From positions 558,001-622,000 of the forward strand of contig CAWGLZ010000001.1 in assembly GCA_963823535.1 (NCBI GenBank): DNA of 64,000 nt. The letters run 5' to 3'. The position numbers and the translations under genes are program-made. The notes beneath the pieces were generated by a model. The model made no database searches, was not told the origin of the DNA, and saw nothing but the letters and a program-made list of their open reading frames with translations. Shown here one piece after another: positions 8,264-17,791 of this stretch (position 1 is its first letter; the number at the start of each line of letters is the position of its first letter). The stretch comes from RPQJ01 sp963823535. Its GTDB lineage: Bacteria > Pseudomonadota > Gammaproteobacteria > Steroidobacterales > Steroidobacteraceae.

Positions 8264-8269
8264 TAGAAT
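8264..8269 (+). promoter_or_regulatory. parE: Candidate -10 box upstream of parE
   Basis: TAGAAT lies 45 bases before the parE ATG in a 103-base intergenic gap. I see no good -35 hexamer at the right distance, so support is weak. Confidence 0.3.
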
Positions 8270-8314
8270 CCGCGCGCCGTTTACTTCCGACGCGAGCCCG
8301 CGGAACGACCACCG

Positions 8315-10207
8315 ATGACACAGACCTATACCGCTCAAGACATCGAGGTCCTGAGCGGACTCGATCCCGTCCGGCGCCGGCCCGGCATGTACACGGACAC
8401 GAGCCGGCCCAACCATCTCGTGCACGAAGTCGTCGACAACAGCGTCGACGAGGCGCTCGCCGGTCATTGCCGGCGGATCGCCGTCACGGTCTACAAGGAT
8501 GGCTCGGTCGAGGTCGGCGACGACGGTCGGGGCATGCCCGTGGATGTCCACTCGAAGGAGAAGGTGAGCGGCGTCGAACTCATCCTCACGCGCCTGCATG
8601 CGGGCGGCAAGTTCTCTGACAAGACCTACAAGTTCTCGGGTGGTCTGCACGGCGTGGGCGTCTCCGTCGTCAACGCGCTGTCGAAGCACCTGGAGTGCTG
8701 GGTCCGCCGGGGAGGAAAGGAATACAACATCTCCTTCAAGGGCGGGAAGCTGCACTCGAAGCTCGAGGTGGTCGGAGAGGTCGGCCGCAACAACACCGGG
8801 ACGACCGTGCGGTTCTGGCCGGACCCGGGATACTTCGATTCCGCCGAGATTGCGCTGCCGAAGCTGAAGCACGTGCTCAAGGCCAAGGCCGTCCTCTGCC
8901 CGGGCCTCGAGATGCGGCTCACGGTCGAGAAGTCCGGCGAGAAGGAGACCTGGCTCTATGCCGGGGGCCTCGAGCAGTACCTGCGCGAGTCACTCGTGAA
9001 CGCCGAGTGGCTGCCGGACGAGCCGTTTACCGGCAGCGTCGAGGGCGAGCGCGAAGGCGTCGACTGGGCAGTCGTCTGGCGCGTCGACGGCGGCAGCCGG
9101 GTCGAGGAGAGCTACGTCAACCTCATTCCCACGCTGCAGGGCGGCACCCATGTGAATGGTTTCCGCCTCGGATTGACCGAGGCAATCCGCGAGTTCTGCG
9201 AGTTCCGCAACCTCCTGCCGCGCGGGCTGAAGCTCGCCCCGGAAGACGTCTGGGACGACGCGAGCTACGTGCTCTCGACGAAGATGCACGACCCGCAGTT
9301 CGCCGGGCAGACGAAGGAGCGCCTGACGTCGCGCGAGCCCGCGGCGTTCGTGAGCGGCATCGTCAAGGACCAGTTCGGCCTGTGGCTCAGCCAGCACCCG
9401 GAGGCGGGCGAGGGCATCGCCCAGCTGGCCATCGGCAATGCCCAGGACCGGCTCAAGGCGAGCCAGAAGGTCGCCCGCAAGAGAGTCGTGAGCGGTCCCG
9501 CGCTGCCCGGCAAGCTCGCGGACTGCTCGAGCCAGGAGCCGAAGCGGACCGAGCTGTTCCTGGTCGAGGGAGATTCGGCCGGAGGCTCGGCAAAGCAGGC
9601 GCGCGACCGCGAGTTCCAGGCCGTGATGCCGCTGCGAGGCAAGATCCTGAACACCTGGGAGGTCGAGTCCGGCGACATCCTCTCGTCGCAGGAAGTCCAC
9701 GACATCGCGGTCGCGATCGGCGTTGACCCCGCGTCCGACGACATCTCCGGGTTGCGGTACCACAAGGTGTGCATCCTCGCCGACGCGGACTCGGACGGGC
9801 TGCACATCGCCACGCTGCTCTGCGCGCTGTTTCTGCGGCACTTCCGGCCCCTGGTGCGGGCCGGGCACGTGTGCGTCGCGATGCCGCCGCTCTACCGGAT
9901 CGACTACGGCAAACAGGTCGAGTACGCGCTCGACGACGCCGAGCGCAACGGCATCCTGGACCGCATCCGCACGGAGAATCCGCGGGCCCGGCCGGTCGTC
10001 ACCCGCTTCAAGGGCCTCGGCGAGATGAGTCCGCTGCAGCTGCGGGAGACCACCATGGCGCCCGAGACGCGGCGACTGGTGCAGCTCACGATCGAGGCCC
10101 AGGACCAGGCGGACCAGCTCATGGACATGATGCTGGCCAAGAAGCGGGCATCCGACCGGCGCGAATGGATCGAGACCAAGGGCAACCTGGTCGCGGTGCA
10201 GCCCTGA
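8315..10207 (+). CDS. parE: DNA topoisomerase IV subunit B
   Basis: 630 residues, the same length as E. coli ParE. It supplies the ATPase and TOPRIM parts of topoisomerase IV, which unlinks daughter chromosomes. GHKL ATPase motifs are clear: HEVVDNSVDEALAG, GDDGRGMPVD and GGLHGVGVSVVNAL. The TOPRIM acidic residues appear in LFLVEGDSAGG and ADADSDGLHI, and the C-terminal PLRGKILNTWE is typical. ParE rather than GyrB is favoured by the size and by the directly following parC gene, 15 bases downstream. Confidence 0.96.
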   Translation: MTQTYTAQDIEVLSGLDPVRRRPGMYTDTSRPNHLVHEVVDNSVDEALAGHCRRIAVTVYKDGSVEVGDDGRGMPVDVHSKEKVSGVELILTRLHAGGKFSDKTYKFSGGLHGVGVSVVNALSKHLECWVRRGGKEYNISFKGGKLHSKLEVVGEVGRNNTGTTVRFWPDPGYFDSAEIALPKLKHVLKAKAVLCPGLEMRLTVEKSGEKETWLYAGGLEQYLRESLVNAEWLPDEPFTGSVEGEREGVDWAVVWRVDGGSRVEESYVNLIPTLQGGTHVNGFRLGLTEAIREFCEFRNLLPRGLKLAPEDVWDDASYVLSTKMHDPQFAGQTKERLTSREPAAFVSGIVKDQFGLWLSQHPEAGEGIAQLAIGNAQDRLKASQKVARKRVVSGPALPGKLADCSSQEPKRTELFLVEGDSAGGSAKQARDREFQAVMPLRGKILNTWEVESGDILSSQEVHDIAVAIGVDPASDDISGLRYHKVCILADADSDGLHIATLLCALFLRHFRPLVRAGHVCVAMPPLYRIDYGKQVEYALDDAERNGILDRIRTENPRARPVVTRFKGLGEMSPLQLRETTMAPETRRLVQLTIEAQDQADQLMDMMLAKKRASDRREWIETKGNLVAVQP

Positions 10208-10222
10208 GGGGCGGGAGAGATC

Positions 10223-12478
10223 TTGACCACGCAGAACGAGCTCAATTTCGAGGGCATCGAGCGCCTGCCGCTGCGCAGCTTCACCGAGAAGGCGTACCTC
10301 GAGTACTCGATGTACGTCATCCTCGACCGCGCGCTGCCTCACGTCGGCGACGGCCTGAAACCCGTGCAGCGTCGCATCATCTATGCCATGAGCGAGCTCG
10401 GGCTGGCCGCCACGGCCAAGCACAAGAAATCGGCGCGCACCGTGGGTGACGTGATCGGCAAGTTCCACCCGCACGGCGATTCCGCCTGCTACGAGGCGCT
10501 GGTGCTGATGGCGCAGCCGTTCTCGTACCGTTATCCGGTCGTGGACGGGCAGGGCAACTTCGGCTCGCCGGACGATCCGAAGTCGTTCGCGGCGATGCGC
10601 TACACGGAATCGAAGCTCACCCGGTATGCCGACGTGCTGCTGTCGGAACTCGGCGACGGGACCGTGGACTGGGCGCCGAACTTCGACGGCACGCTCGAGG
10701 AGCCCTCGCTGCTGCCCGCCCGCCTGCCGAACGTGCTGCTGAACGGAGCCACCGGCATTGCGGTCGGGATGGCGACCGACATCCCCCCGCACAACCTGCG
10801 CGAGGTCGCGGCTGCCTGCGTGCGCCTGCTCGAGGAGCCGAAGGCGACCCTGGAGCAGCTGCTCGAGCACATACAGGGACCCGACTTCCCGACGGGTGCC
10901 GAGATCATCTCCTCGCGGGAAGACCTCGGCAGGATCTACGCGACCGGCAACGGCACGTTCCGTGCACGTGCGCGCTACGAGATGGAGGAAGGGGAGATCG
11001 TCGTCACCGAGTTGCCGTACCAGGTGTCCGGCTCCAAGGTACTCGAGCAGGTCGCGGCCCAGATGCGCGCGAAGAAGCTGCCGATGATCGAGGACCTGCG
11101 CGACGAGTCCGACCACGAGCACCCGACACGCCTGATCATCACGCCGCGCTCGAACCGGGTCGACGTCGAGCAGGTGATGGCGCACCTCTTCGCGACCACG
11201 GACCTCGAGCGCAGCTACCGCGTCAACCTGAACGTCATCGCCCGCGACGGTCGACCGCGCGTCATGGGCCTCAGGCCGCTCCTCGAGGAGTGGCTCGCCT
11301 TCCGCACGGACACGGTCACGCGCCGACTGTCCCACCGGCTGGAGAAGGTGGAGGCGCGCCTCCACATCCTGGACGGCCTGCTCGTCGCCTTCCTGAACCT
11401 CGACGAAGTGATCCGCATCGTCCGCTACGAGGACGAGCCGAAGGCGGCACTGATCGCGCGCTTCGAGCTTTCCGAGGCCCAGGCCGAGGCGATCCTCGAA
11501 ACCAAGCTGCGTCATCTCGCCAGGCTCGAGGAAATGAAGATCCGCGGCGAGCAGGAGAAGCTCGCCCTGGAGCGCGATGAGCTCACCCGGACGCTGGCCA
11601 GCAAGTCCCGACTGAAGCGACTGGTCCGCGACGAGATCATCGCGGATGCGGAGCGCTATGGGGATGAGCGAAGAAGCAGGCTCGTCGAGCGGTCCGCGGC
11701 CCAGGCGATCGCCGAGACCGAGCTCGTGGCAAGCGAACCCGTGACCGTCGTGATCTCGCGCAGTGGCTGGGTGCGCTCGGCGAAGGGGCACGACATCGAT
11801 CCGAGGTCTCTCTCGTACAAGACCGGCGACGAGTTCCGTACCGCGGCCCGCGGACGCAGCACGCAGCTCGCGGTGTTCCTCGACAGCACCGGACGTGCCT
11901 ATAGCCTGCCGGCCCACACCTTGCCGTCGGCGCGTGGGCAGGGCGAGCCGCTCTCGGGTCGCCTGGATCCGCCGGATGGCGCGACGTTTCCCGGAGTGCT
12001 GATCGGCGAGCCGGACGACCGCTGGATACTCGCGAGCGGCGCAGGCTACGGTTTCATGGTCCGGCTGGCCGAGCTGCACAGTCGCAACCGCGCGGGCAAG
12101 GCGATCCTCAAGGTGCCCGAGGGTTCCTCGGTCCTCGCGCCGGTGCCGCTGCCGGCTGCCGAGCAGGTGCTGCTCGCCGCAGTCAACTCCGATGGTCGTC
12201 TGCTGGCGTTTCCGGCCGCGGATCTCCCGGAGCTGCCACGCGGCAAGGGCAACAAGATCTTCGGCATTCCGTCGAAGAAGGCCGCGTCGGGCGAGGAGAC
12301 CCTGCTCGCGATTGCGGCGGTGGCGCCCGGTCAGTCACTGCGCATCCTGTCGGGCGAGCGCCACATGGGACTCAGCTACAAGGACCTCGGTGACTATCGC
12401 GGCGAGCGAGGACAGCGCGGGGCCGTCCTGCCGCGGGGCTGGCGACGCGTGGACGGGCTCGAGACGGTCGACCAGTGA
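10223..12478 (+). CDS. parC: DNA topoisomerase IV subunit A
   Basis: 751 residues, near the E. coli ParC size. It cuts and rejoins DNA in topoisomerase IV; the catalytic tyrosine is in AMRYTESKL. The quinolone-resistance region reads HPHGDSACYEAL, with Ser and Glu at the positions equivalent to E. coli 80 and 84, the drug-sensitive state. The start is TTG at 10223 with a GGGAGAG site just before it; a TTG start lowers translation. The C-terminal part (after about residue 500) has degenerate beta-pinwheel repeats such as KGNKIFGIP. It is convergent with the FimX-like gene, 18 bases away. Confidence 0.95.
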   Translation: MTTQNELNFEGIERLPLRSFTEKAYLEYSMYVILDRALPHVGDGLKPVQRRIIYAMSELGLAATAKHKKSARTVGDVIGKFHPHGDSACYEALVLMAQPFSYRYPVVDGQGNFGSPDDPKSFAAMRYTESKLTRYADVLLSELGDGTVDWAPNFDGTLEEPSLLPARLPNVLLNGATGIAVGMATDIPPHNLREVAAACVRLLEEPKATLEQLLEHIQGPDFPTGAEIISSREDLGRIYATGNGTFRARARYEMEEGEIVVTELPYQVSGSKVLEQVAAQMRAKKLPMIEDLRDESDHEHPTRLIITPRSNRVDVEQVMAHLFATTDLERSYRVNLNVIARDGRPRVMGLRPLLEEWLAFRTDTVTRRLSHRLEKVEARLHILDGLLVAFLNLDEVIRIVRYEDEPKAALIARFELSEAQAEAILETKLRHLARLEEMKIRGEQEKLALERDELTRTLASKSRLKRLVRDEIIADAERYGDERRSRLVERSAAQAIAETELVASEPVTVVISRSGWVRSAKGHDIDPRSLSYKTGDEFRTAARGRSTQLAVFLDSTGRAYSLPAHTLPSARGQGEPLSGRLDPPDGATFPGVLIGEPDDRWILASGAGYGFMVRLAELHSRNRAGKAILKVPEGSSVLAPVPLPAAEQVLLAAVNSDGRLLAFPAADLPELPRGKGNKIFGIPSKKAASGEETLLAIAAVAPGQSLRILSGERHMGLSYKDLGDYRGERGQRGAVLPRGWRRVDGLETVDQ

Positions 12479-12496
12479 CCGCCGATCGCTCGTCGG

Positions 12497-14554
12497 TCAG
12501 GCTCCAAGCACCACTTCTTCGGGACTGCTGACGAAATAGCCCTGTACGAATTCGATGCCGAGCTGCCACAGCACGGCCATCGTGTTGGCATCCTCGACGC
12601 GTTCTGCGATCGTCGTCGCGCCATGAGCCCGTGCATGCTGGACCAGTCCCTTCACCTGGTCCTGCAGGCCGCGGTCGTTGGCGAGCCCCTGCATCAGCGT
12701 GCCGTCGATCTTGACGTATTTCGCCGCCACGTGAGCCAGCAAGGGCCCCGGCTCGCCGGTCGAGCCGAAATTCTCGATGGCCAGCGCGAATCCGAGTGGA
12801 CGCAGCAGGTCCTGCAGTGCCTTCGCCTCCTTGAGGTGCGTGGTCGCGAGATCCTCGGGCAGTTCGATCACCAGGCGCTGCGGATCCACGCCCGACGCCT
12901 TTACCTGCTGCTTCAACCAGGTGCCGAGCGTCTCGTCGCGCATCGAGTCCCGGGACAGCCGGACGAACACGCGGTGCGGTTTGCGGGACGCACAGAACGA
13001 CATCGCGGCTCCCACGACCCAGCGATCGATGTTCTTCATCAGGTCCGTTCGCTGGGCTGCCGCGATGAACTCCGACGGGAGCACTTCCCCGCCCGTGTCG
13101 TCGAGCATGCGCACCACCAGGTCGAACATCGGTTCGCCCTCGCCGACGAGGCTGGCGATCGGCTGCTGTACGAGCCGGAACCGGTTCGCCATCAAGGCCG
13201 ACTTGATCCGCGCGGACCACGCGCGGTCCGCCTCCTCGAGTTCCGGCTTGTCGGCCGCGTCCTCGGGGCGCAGCAGGCGATTGCCCCCGGCCGCCGCCGC
13301 CGCGCGTGCGGACTTGATCGAGGATTCGAGCGCTGCCCCGAGCAGCTCGCCGTGCGCATTCAGCAGGGTCGCACCGGCGCTGCAGGTGATCGACACCGAT
13401 TGCTCGCCCACGTGAAAGACGTGTTCCGAGAAGCGCTTCAGGACGCGTGCCATCCATGCGTCGAGGTCGCGCGCGTTGCCGCGTTCCGCCAGCACGGCGA
13501 AACCCCGGGCGGTGATCCGGCTGGCGACGTCGCCTGGCTGGAGCAGGGCACGCAGGTGCTGTCCCGCCGCCTCCACCAGGTCCTCGACGGCGAGTGCGCC
13601 GAGATCGCCCTCGAGTCCGCCCAGCCGGTCAGGCTCGATGTACAGAAGCCCGCGGATTCCGGCCTTCAGGGTCCCGGCCGCCTGCGCAGCCGCCTGCTCG
13701 AAGAAGGCGACGCGTTTCAGCAGCCCCGTGCCGGTATCGAAGCGCAGCGCCTCTTCCAGTTGCAGCGACAGAGTCTCGACGTCGCGCGACTGAGTCGGCA
13801 CGCGCAGGCGGACGGCCGGTTCGCCCTCGAACTCGAATCGCTCCAGTTCGATCTCTACCGGGAGTTCCGTTCCTCCGGGCAGCAGTACCACCGCCTGCAG
13901 CGAGTGATCGGCCCAGCGACCCTGGGCAGCAGCGACCAGCGCGCCCTTCAACGCAGCGTGGCTGCGCTGCTGGAACTGGTCCATGAGAGGCTGGCCGAGC
14001 AGCGCGGCGGCTTCATCGTGCCCGAAGAGTTCGACCCAGGCCGGGTTCACGTCGACGACGATGCCTTCCTGCACGTGGGCGATCGCATCCGTCGAACCGG
14101 TCATGAAGGCCTTCATCTGGTCCCGGTACTGGCGGGCGGAGGCGAGCGTGCCTGCGAGCGCACGGTCCAGCCTGGATGAATGCAGTTCGCGCGCCGCCAC
14201 GGCCTGCAGTCGGGGACGTGAGTGCAGCGTGACGACGTCCTGGGCCCCGAGTTCGTTGGCATGGACGAGTTCGGACTCGCTGATCGAGTCGCGCACCAGG
14301 ATCGTCGGCACCTGGGTCGCGAATCTGCGGCGGGCCTCGAGCGCGGCACTGGTTTCGTCGGCGTCCGTCACGCACAGGAAGACGAGGTGCGGGGCTGCCT
14401 GCGAGAGCACGTCACCGAGCCCGGACGTCTCCCGGACCCAGGTGCAATGCACTGGATGCCCCGCGTTGCGAAGCGTGCTGTTGATGATCTCGACGGGATC
14501 CTGTTGCCGGGACAGGACCACGACCGGGATCGCGCCGGTTTCGGCCACGGCCAT
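12497..14554 (-). CDS. FimX-like protein: receiver-like, PAS, degenerate GGDEF and degenerate EAL
   Basis: 685 residues. Domains in order: a receiver-like segment (1-125), a PAS-type region (about 150-255), a GGDEF-like domain (about 270-420) and an EAL-like domain (about 430-680). The GGDEF signature is replaced by ARGFAVLAE, so cyclase activity is unlikely. The EAL signature is replaced by FDLVVRML, removing the catalytic Glu, although VKIDG later in the domain remains. This matches FimX of Pseudomonas and Xanthomonas, which binds cyclic di-GMP without hydrolysing it and controls type IV pili. No pilus assembly gene is adjacent, though fimV lies about 6 kb away. I call it FimX-like, not proven FimX. 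Confidence 0.75.
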   Translation of the reverse strand: MAVAETGAIPVVVLSRQQDPVEIINSTLRNAGHPVHCTWVRETSGLGDVLSQAAPHLVFLCVTDADETSAALEARRRFATQVPTILVRDSISESELVHANELGAQDVVTLHSRPRLQAVAARELHSSRLDRALAGTLASARQYRDQMKAFMTGSTDAIAHVQEGIVVDVNPAWVELFGHDEAAALLGQPLMDQFQQRSHAALKGALVAAAQGRWADHSLQAVVLLPGGTELPVEIELERFEFEGEPAVRLRVPTQSRDVETLSLQLEEALRFDTGTGLLKRVAFFEQAAAQAAGTLKAGIRGLLYIEPDRLGGLEGDLGALAVEDLVEAAGQHLRALLQPGDVASRITARGFAVLAERGNARDLDAWMARVLKRFSEHVFHVGEQSVSITCSAGATLLNAHGELLGAALESSIKSARAAAAAGGNRLLRPEDAADKPELEEADRAWSARIKSALMANRFRLVQQPIASLVGEGEPMFDLVVRMLDDTGGEVLPSEFIAAAQRTDLMKNIDRWVVGAAMSFCASRKPHRVFVRLSRDSMRDETLGTWLKQQVKASGVDPQRLVIELPEDLATTHLKEAKALQDLLRPLGFALAIENFGSTGEPGPLLAHVAAKYVKIDGTLMQGLANDRGLQDQVKGLVQHARAHGATTIAERVEDANTMAVLWQLGIEFVQGYFVSSPEEVVLGA

Positions 14555-14740
14555 TCCCCCGGCGAATCCGGACCAGGCCGGACCCGCGTTTCGATGAGTG
14601 CGGCGCGACTATAGCAAACGCACTGAGCCCGCTAACGTGACGCAGGTTGCAGCATCGTCCCGGCGGGCCGCGTGCAGCCGCAGGTGCGCATCGGCGGGAT
14701 CGGCCGCTGCCGCCTGCAGCGTGCGCGACCGCGGCCAGGG

Positions 14741-14770
14741 CTGACGGGCGGGCCGGGTTGTCGGTATCAT
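14741..14770 (+). promoter_or_regulatory. efp: Candidate efp promoter
   Basis: CTGACG (14741-14746) and TATCAT (14765-14770), spaced 18 bases, precede the efp ATG by 70 bases. The -10 box is good and the -35 box fair. The rest of the 286-base gap between the FimX-like gene and efp shows no gene. Confidence 0.4.
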
Positions 14771-14840
14771 GCGCGGCTTACCTGCAGCGGGCCGCGATTC
14801 TTTCCCGGCTGCCCGCCTTTCAACAACCGGGTGACACCCA

Positions 14841-15410
14841 ATGGCCAGCTACAGCACCAACGAGTTCCGTTCCGGACTCAAGATCATCCTCGATGGCGAC
14901 CCCTACGTCATCGTGGAGAACGAATTCGTCAAGCCCGGCAAGGGCCAGGCGTTCAACCGGGTGCGGATTCGCAACCTCAAATCGGGCCGGACCCTCGAGC
15001 GGAACTTCAAGTCGGGCGACACCGTCGAGGCAGCGGATGTGGTCGAGACCGACATGCAGTACCTGTATAGCGACGGCGATTTCTGGCACTTCATGGTGCC
15101 GGACACCTTCGAGCAGCACACGGCGGGCAAGGAGGCGATGGGCGATTCCGCGCAGTGGCTCAAGGACGGCGTGATGTGCAACGTCATGCTGTGGAATGGC
15201 GCGCCCCTGGCCATCAACGCGCCGGCGCACGTCGAGCTGAAAATCGTCGAGACGGATCCGGGCGTGCGCGGCGATACCGCGACGGGCGGCCAGAAGCCCG
15301 CCAAGCTCGAGACAGGCGCCGTGGTGCGCGTGCCGCTGTTCCTGAACGAGGGCGAGATCATTCGCGTGGATACGCGGACCGGCGAGTACCTCTCGCGCGC
15401 GAAGAGCTGA
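14841..15410 (+). CDS. efp: Translation elongation factor P
   Basis: 189 residues, normal length. EF-P binds stalled ribosomes and helps peptide-bond formation at consecutive prolines. The loop PGKGQAF carries Lys34, the residue that EpmA modifies with beta-lysine in E. coli. An epmA gene is present on the opposite strand about 500 bases downstream, which supports the lysylation route rather than the arginine-rhamnose route. The three-domain beta-barrel pattern is intact, ending in the usual VDTRTGEYLSRAK. The gene converges with msrC. Confidence 0.97.
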   Translation: MASYSTNEFRSGLKIILDGDPYVIVENEFVKPGKGQAFNRVRIRNLKSGRTLERNFKSGDTVEAADVVETDMQYLYSDGDFWHFMVPDTFEQHTAGKEAMGDSAQWLKDGVMCNVMLWNGAPLAINAPAHVELKIVETDPGVRGDTATGGQKPAKLETGAVVRVPLFLNEGEIIRVDTRTGEYLSRAKS

Positions 15411-15425
15411 TCCGGACCGCGCGCT

Positions 15426-15914
15426 CTACCCGAGCGACGCGACGAACGCCCGGACCAGCCGCTCGAGCCCGCGCGCGTCCTCGGCGTCGAAGCGCCCGTG
15501 TACGGGGCTGTCGAGGTCGAGCACGCCCAGCAGCTGCCCGTCCCGGACGATCGGGACGACGATCTCCGAATTCGACGCCGAATCGCAGGCGATGTGCCCG
15601 GGGAAGGCGTGGACGTCCGCAACGACGACCGTTGCACGGCGTTCGGCAGCCGTCCCGCAGACGCCGCGGCCCATGGGAATCCGTACGCAGGCGGGCCTGC
15701 CCTGGAAGGGTCCCAGCAGCAGGTCGCCGTGCTGCGGTTCGACGAGATACAGGCCCGCCCAGTTGAGCTGCGGCAGGCTCCAGTAGAGGAGCGCAGCGAG
15801 GTTCGCCGCGTTGGCGATCAGGTCGCGCTCGCCGTCGAGCAGCGCGCGCAGGCTGGCCTCGAGTTGATCGTAGGCGGCTGCCTTTTCGTCGGGTAACGGG
15901 GTCGTCGCGTGCAT
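15426..15914 (-). CDS. msrC: Free methionine-(R)-sulfoxide reductase (GAF domain)
   Basis: 162 residues, a single GAF domain. The enzyme reduces free methionine-R-sulfoxide in the cytosol. The three cysteines required in E. coli fRMsr are conserved in context: RPACVRI, GRGVCGT and HIACDSAS, and the family's NWAGLYL and SEIVVPI strands flank them. The pattern distinguishes it from signalling GAF proteins. It follows epmA by 24 bases and is probably the last gene of the SCO1-psd-epmA-msrC operon. Confidence 0.88.
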   Translation of the reverse strand: MHATTPLPDEKAAAYDQLEASLRALLDGERDLIANAANLAALLYWSLPQLNWAGLYLVEPQHGDLLLGPFQGRPACVRIPMGRGVCGTAAERRATVVVADVHAFPGHIACDSASNSEIVVPIVRDGQLLGVLDLDSPVHGRFDAEDARGLERLVRAFVASLG

Positions 15915-15938
15915 TGGATGCGTGCTTCCCTCGGCATG

Positions 15939-16913
15939 TCAGGCAAGGTCGGTCGGAAACGCCACCACGTCGTCGATGCGCTGCGCGCCGGCGGCGATCA
16001 TCATGACGCGGTCGAACCCCAGCGCCACGCCGGCACAGGCCGGCAGTCCAGCCTCCAGCGCCGCCAGGAACCGGGCGTCCGGGTCGTGAGCCGGCTGACC
16101 GCGGCGCTCGCGCACTGCACGGTCGGCCGCGAAGCGGCCTGCCTGCTCCGCGGCGTCGCCCAGCTCGTGGAAGCCATTCGCCAGCTCGAGGCCGCCCCAG
16201 AAGGCCTCGAAGCGCGAGGCGACGGGTCCGTTCACGCGGGCGAGGGCGGCCTGCGAAGCCGGGAAGTCGTGAAGGAAAGTGATCCGGTCGCCGGCAAACG
16301 CAGGTGCCACGGCCGTGGCCATCGCAAGGTCGAGCAAATCGTCGCGATCGTCCCTGAGCGAGGACGGAACGTCCAGTCCGCGACGCCGCAGGGCCGCCTC
16401 GATTTCGTCGGTCGCGTCCTCGAGCGGGTCCACGTCCAGTTCCGCCCGGAACGCCTCCGAGTACGTCAGCGTCCGGCTCGGCAGAATGGGTCGCAGGGGC
16501 TCCAGCAGTGATCGCAGCAGGGCCTCGACGTCGCGCATCAGCGCATGGTGGTCGATGCCGAGGCGGTACCACTCGACCATCGTGAACTCCGGGTTGTGGT
16601 TGCGTCCGCGCTCGCCCTCGCGAAACACGCGCGCCACCTGGTACAGGTCGGGGGCGCCTGCGCACAGCAGCCGCTTCATGGCGTATTCGGGGGAGGTATG
16701 GAGGTAGCCGGCCAGGCCGCCGTCGGATCGCCGCACCGCAAGGGACTCCAGGTGAACGTCCGTCACGGCTGATCCGACCATCACGGGAGTCTCGACCTCG
16801 AGTGCGCCGGTCGCCTCGAAATGCTCGCGAACGCGGCGCAGCATCCGCGCCCGAAGGCGCAGCGCCTCGAGCGTCGCCGTCGGCCGCCAGTCGCCAGCCG
16901 GGGCAGGGCTCAT
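15939..16913 (-). CDS. epmA: EF-P lysine lysyltransferase (GenX/PoxA)
   Basis: 324 residues, as in E. coli EpmA (325). It is a class II lysyl-tRNA synthetase catalytic core without the anticodon domain and attaches (R)-beta-lysine to EF-P Lys34. Class II motif 2 appears as YQVARVFREGERGRNHNPEF and motif 3 in GVALGFDRVMM. The ATG at 16913 overlaps the psd stop by four bases. epmB, which makes beta-lysine, is not in this window. Presence near efp and psd matches other gammaproteobacteria. Confidence 0.95.
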   Translation of the reverse strand: MSPAPAGDWRPTATLEALRLRARMLRRVREHFEATGALEVETPVMVGSAVTDVHLESLAVRRSDGGLAGYLHTSPEYAMKRLLCAGAPDLYQVARVFREGERGRNHNPEFTMVEWYRLGIDHHALMRDVEALLRSLLEPLRPILPSRTLTYSEAFRAELDVDPLEDATDEIEAALRRRGLDVPSSLRDDRDDLLDLAMATAVAPAFAGDRITFLHDFPASQAALARVNGPVASRFEAFWGGLELANGFHELGDAAEQAGRFAADRAVRERRGQPAHDPDARFLAALEAGLPACAGVALGFDRVMMIAAGAQRIDDVVAFPTDLA

Positions 16914-17791
16914 GCGACGCGGGCGAGCAACTGGCCGAGTCGCAGGATCGTACCCGGTCCCAGGTGCTCCCCGAACCGGGTAGCGGCGTTGCCGAGCAGC
17001 AGGACGACGGTCGAACCCATGTTGAACCGTCCGAGCTCGGCGCCGCGGTCGAACCGTGTCCCGAGCCCGGTCTCGATCGAATGCACCGTGCCCCCGCGCG
17101 CCGCCGGCGGATTGATCTCGCCGGCGAATACCGTCTCGATGCTGCCGACGAACAGCGCGCCCACCAGCACCATCGCGAGGGGACCGAGCGCCGTGTCGAA
17201 CTCGCAGACGACGCGTTCGTTGCGTGCGAACAGGTTGGGGACGGAGCGGGCTGTCGCCGCGTTGACGCTGAACAGCTGGCCCGGCACGTAACGCGCCGCG
17301 GTGAGGCGGCCCGCGATCGGCATGTGGATACGGTGGTAGTTGTACGGCGCGAGATAGATGCAACTGAAGCTGCCACCCTCGTACCGTTGCGGCCCCGTCG
17401 GATCCGCGAGCAGCCCCTCGACGGTGTAATGCATCCCCTTCGCCTGCAGCAGCCGGGCATCGCTCACCCTGCCGAACTGGCTGAGGGTGCCGTCCACGGG
17501 CGAGATCAGCCCGGTCTCATCCCCCTCGATCGGCCGGACGCCGGGCCGCAGCGCGCGCGTGAAGAACGCATTGAACGACTCGTACGCGAAGGGATCCGGT
17601 TCGGCGGCCTCGCGCATCTCGATCATGGGATAGGCTCGCAGGAATGTGCGGATCAGGTTCCTGCGCAGTGCGGGACGGGTGCTCCGGGCGAGGCGATGCA
17701 TGCCGCGCGAGAGCAGGTGCTGCGGCAGCAGGTCCTGCAGCAGCGCGAAGGCGCGATCGGACGCGCCGGCCTCGTCCGGAGTCACGCTCAT
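16910..17791 (-). CDS. psd: Phosphatidylserine decarboxylase proenzyme
   Basis: 293 residues. The membrane enzyme converts phosphatidylserine to phosphatidylethanolamine. It self-cleaves at a Gly-Ser bond to form its pyruvoyl group; the site is NMGSTVVLLL near the C-terminus (E. coli has LGST). APYNYHRIHMPIAG and SPVDGTLSQFG are further family signatures. I used ATG 17791, which overlaps the SCO1 stop by four bases; an earlier ATG at 17809 is possible. It is translationally coupled to epmA downstream. Confidence 0.95.
   Translation of the reverse strand: MSVTPDEAGASDRAFALLQDLLPQHLLSRGMHRLARSTRPALRRNLIRTFLRAYPMIEMREAAEPDPFAYESFNAFFTRALRPGVRPIEGDETGLISPVDGTLSQFGRVSDARLLQAKGMHYTVEGLLADPTGPQRYEGGSFSCIYLAPYNYHRIHMPIAGRLTAARYVPGQLFSVNAATARSVPNLFARNERVVCEFDTALGPLAMVLVGALFVGSIETVFAGEINPPAARGGTVHSIETGLGTRFDRGAELGRFNMGSTVVLLLGNAATRFGEHLGPGTILRLGQLLARVA

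Noticed and set aside
8990..12079. A very long open frame (about 1,029 codons) on the minus strand across parE and parC
   Set aside because: It is antisense to two clear genes; high GC produces long spurious frames and no known motifs appear.
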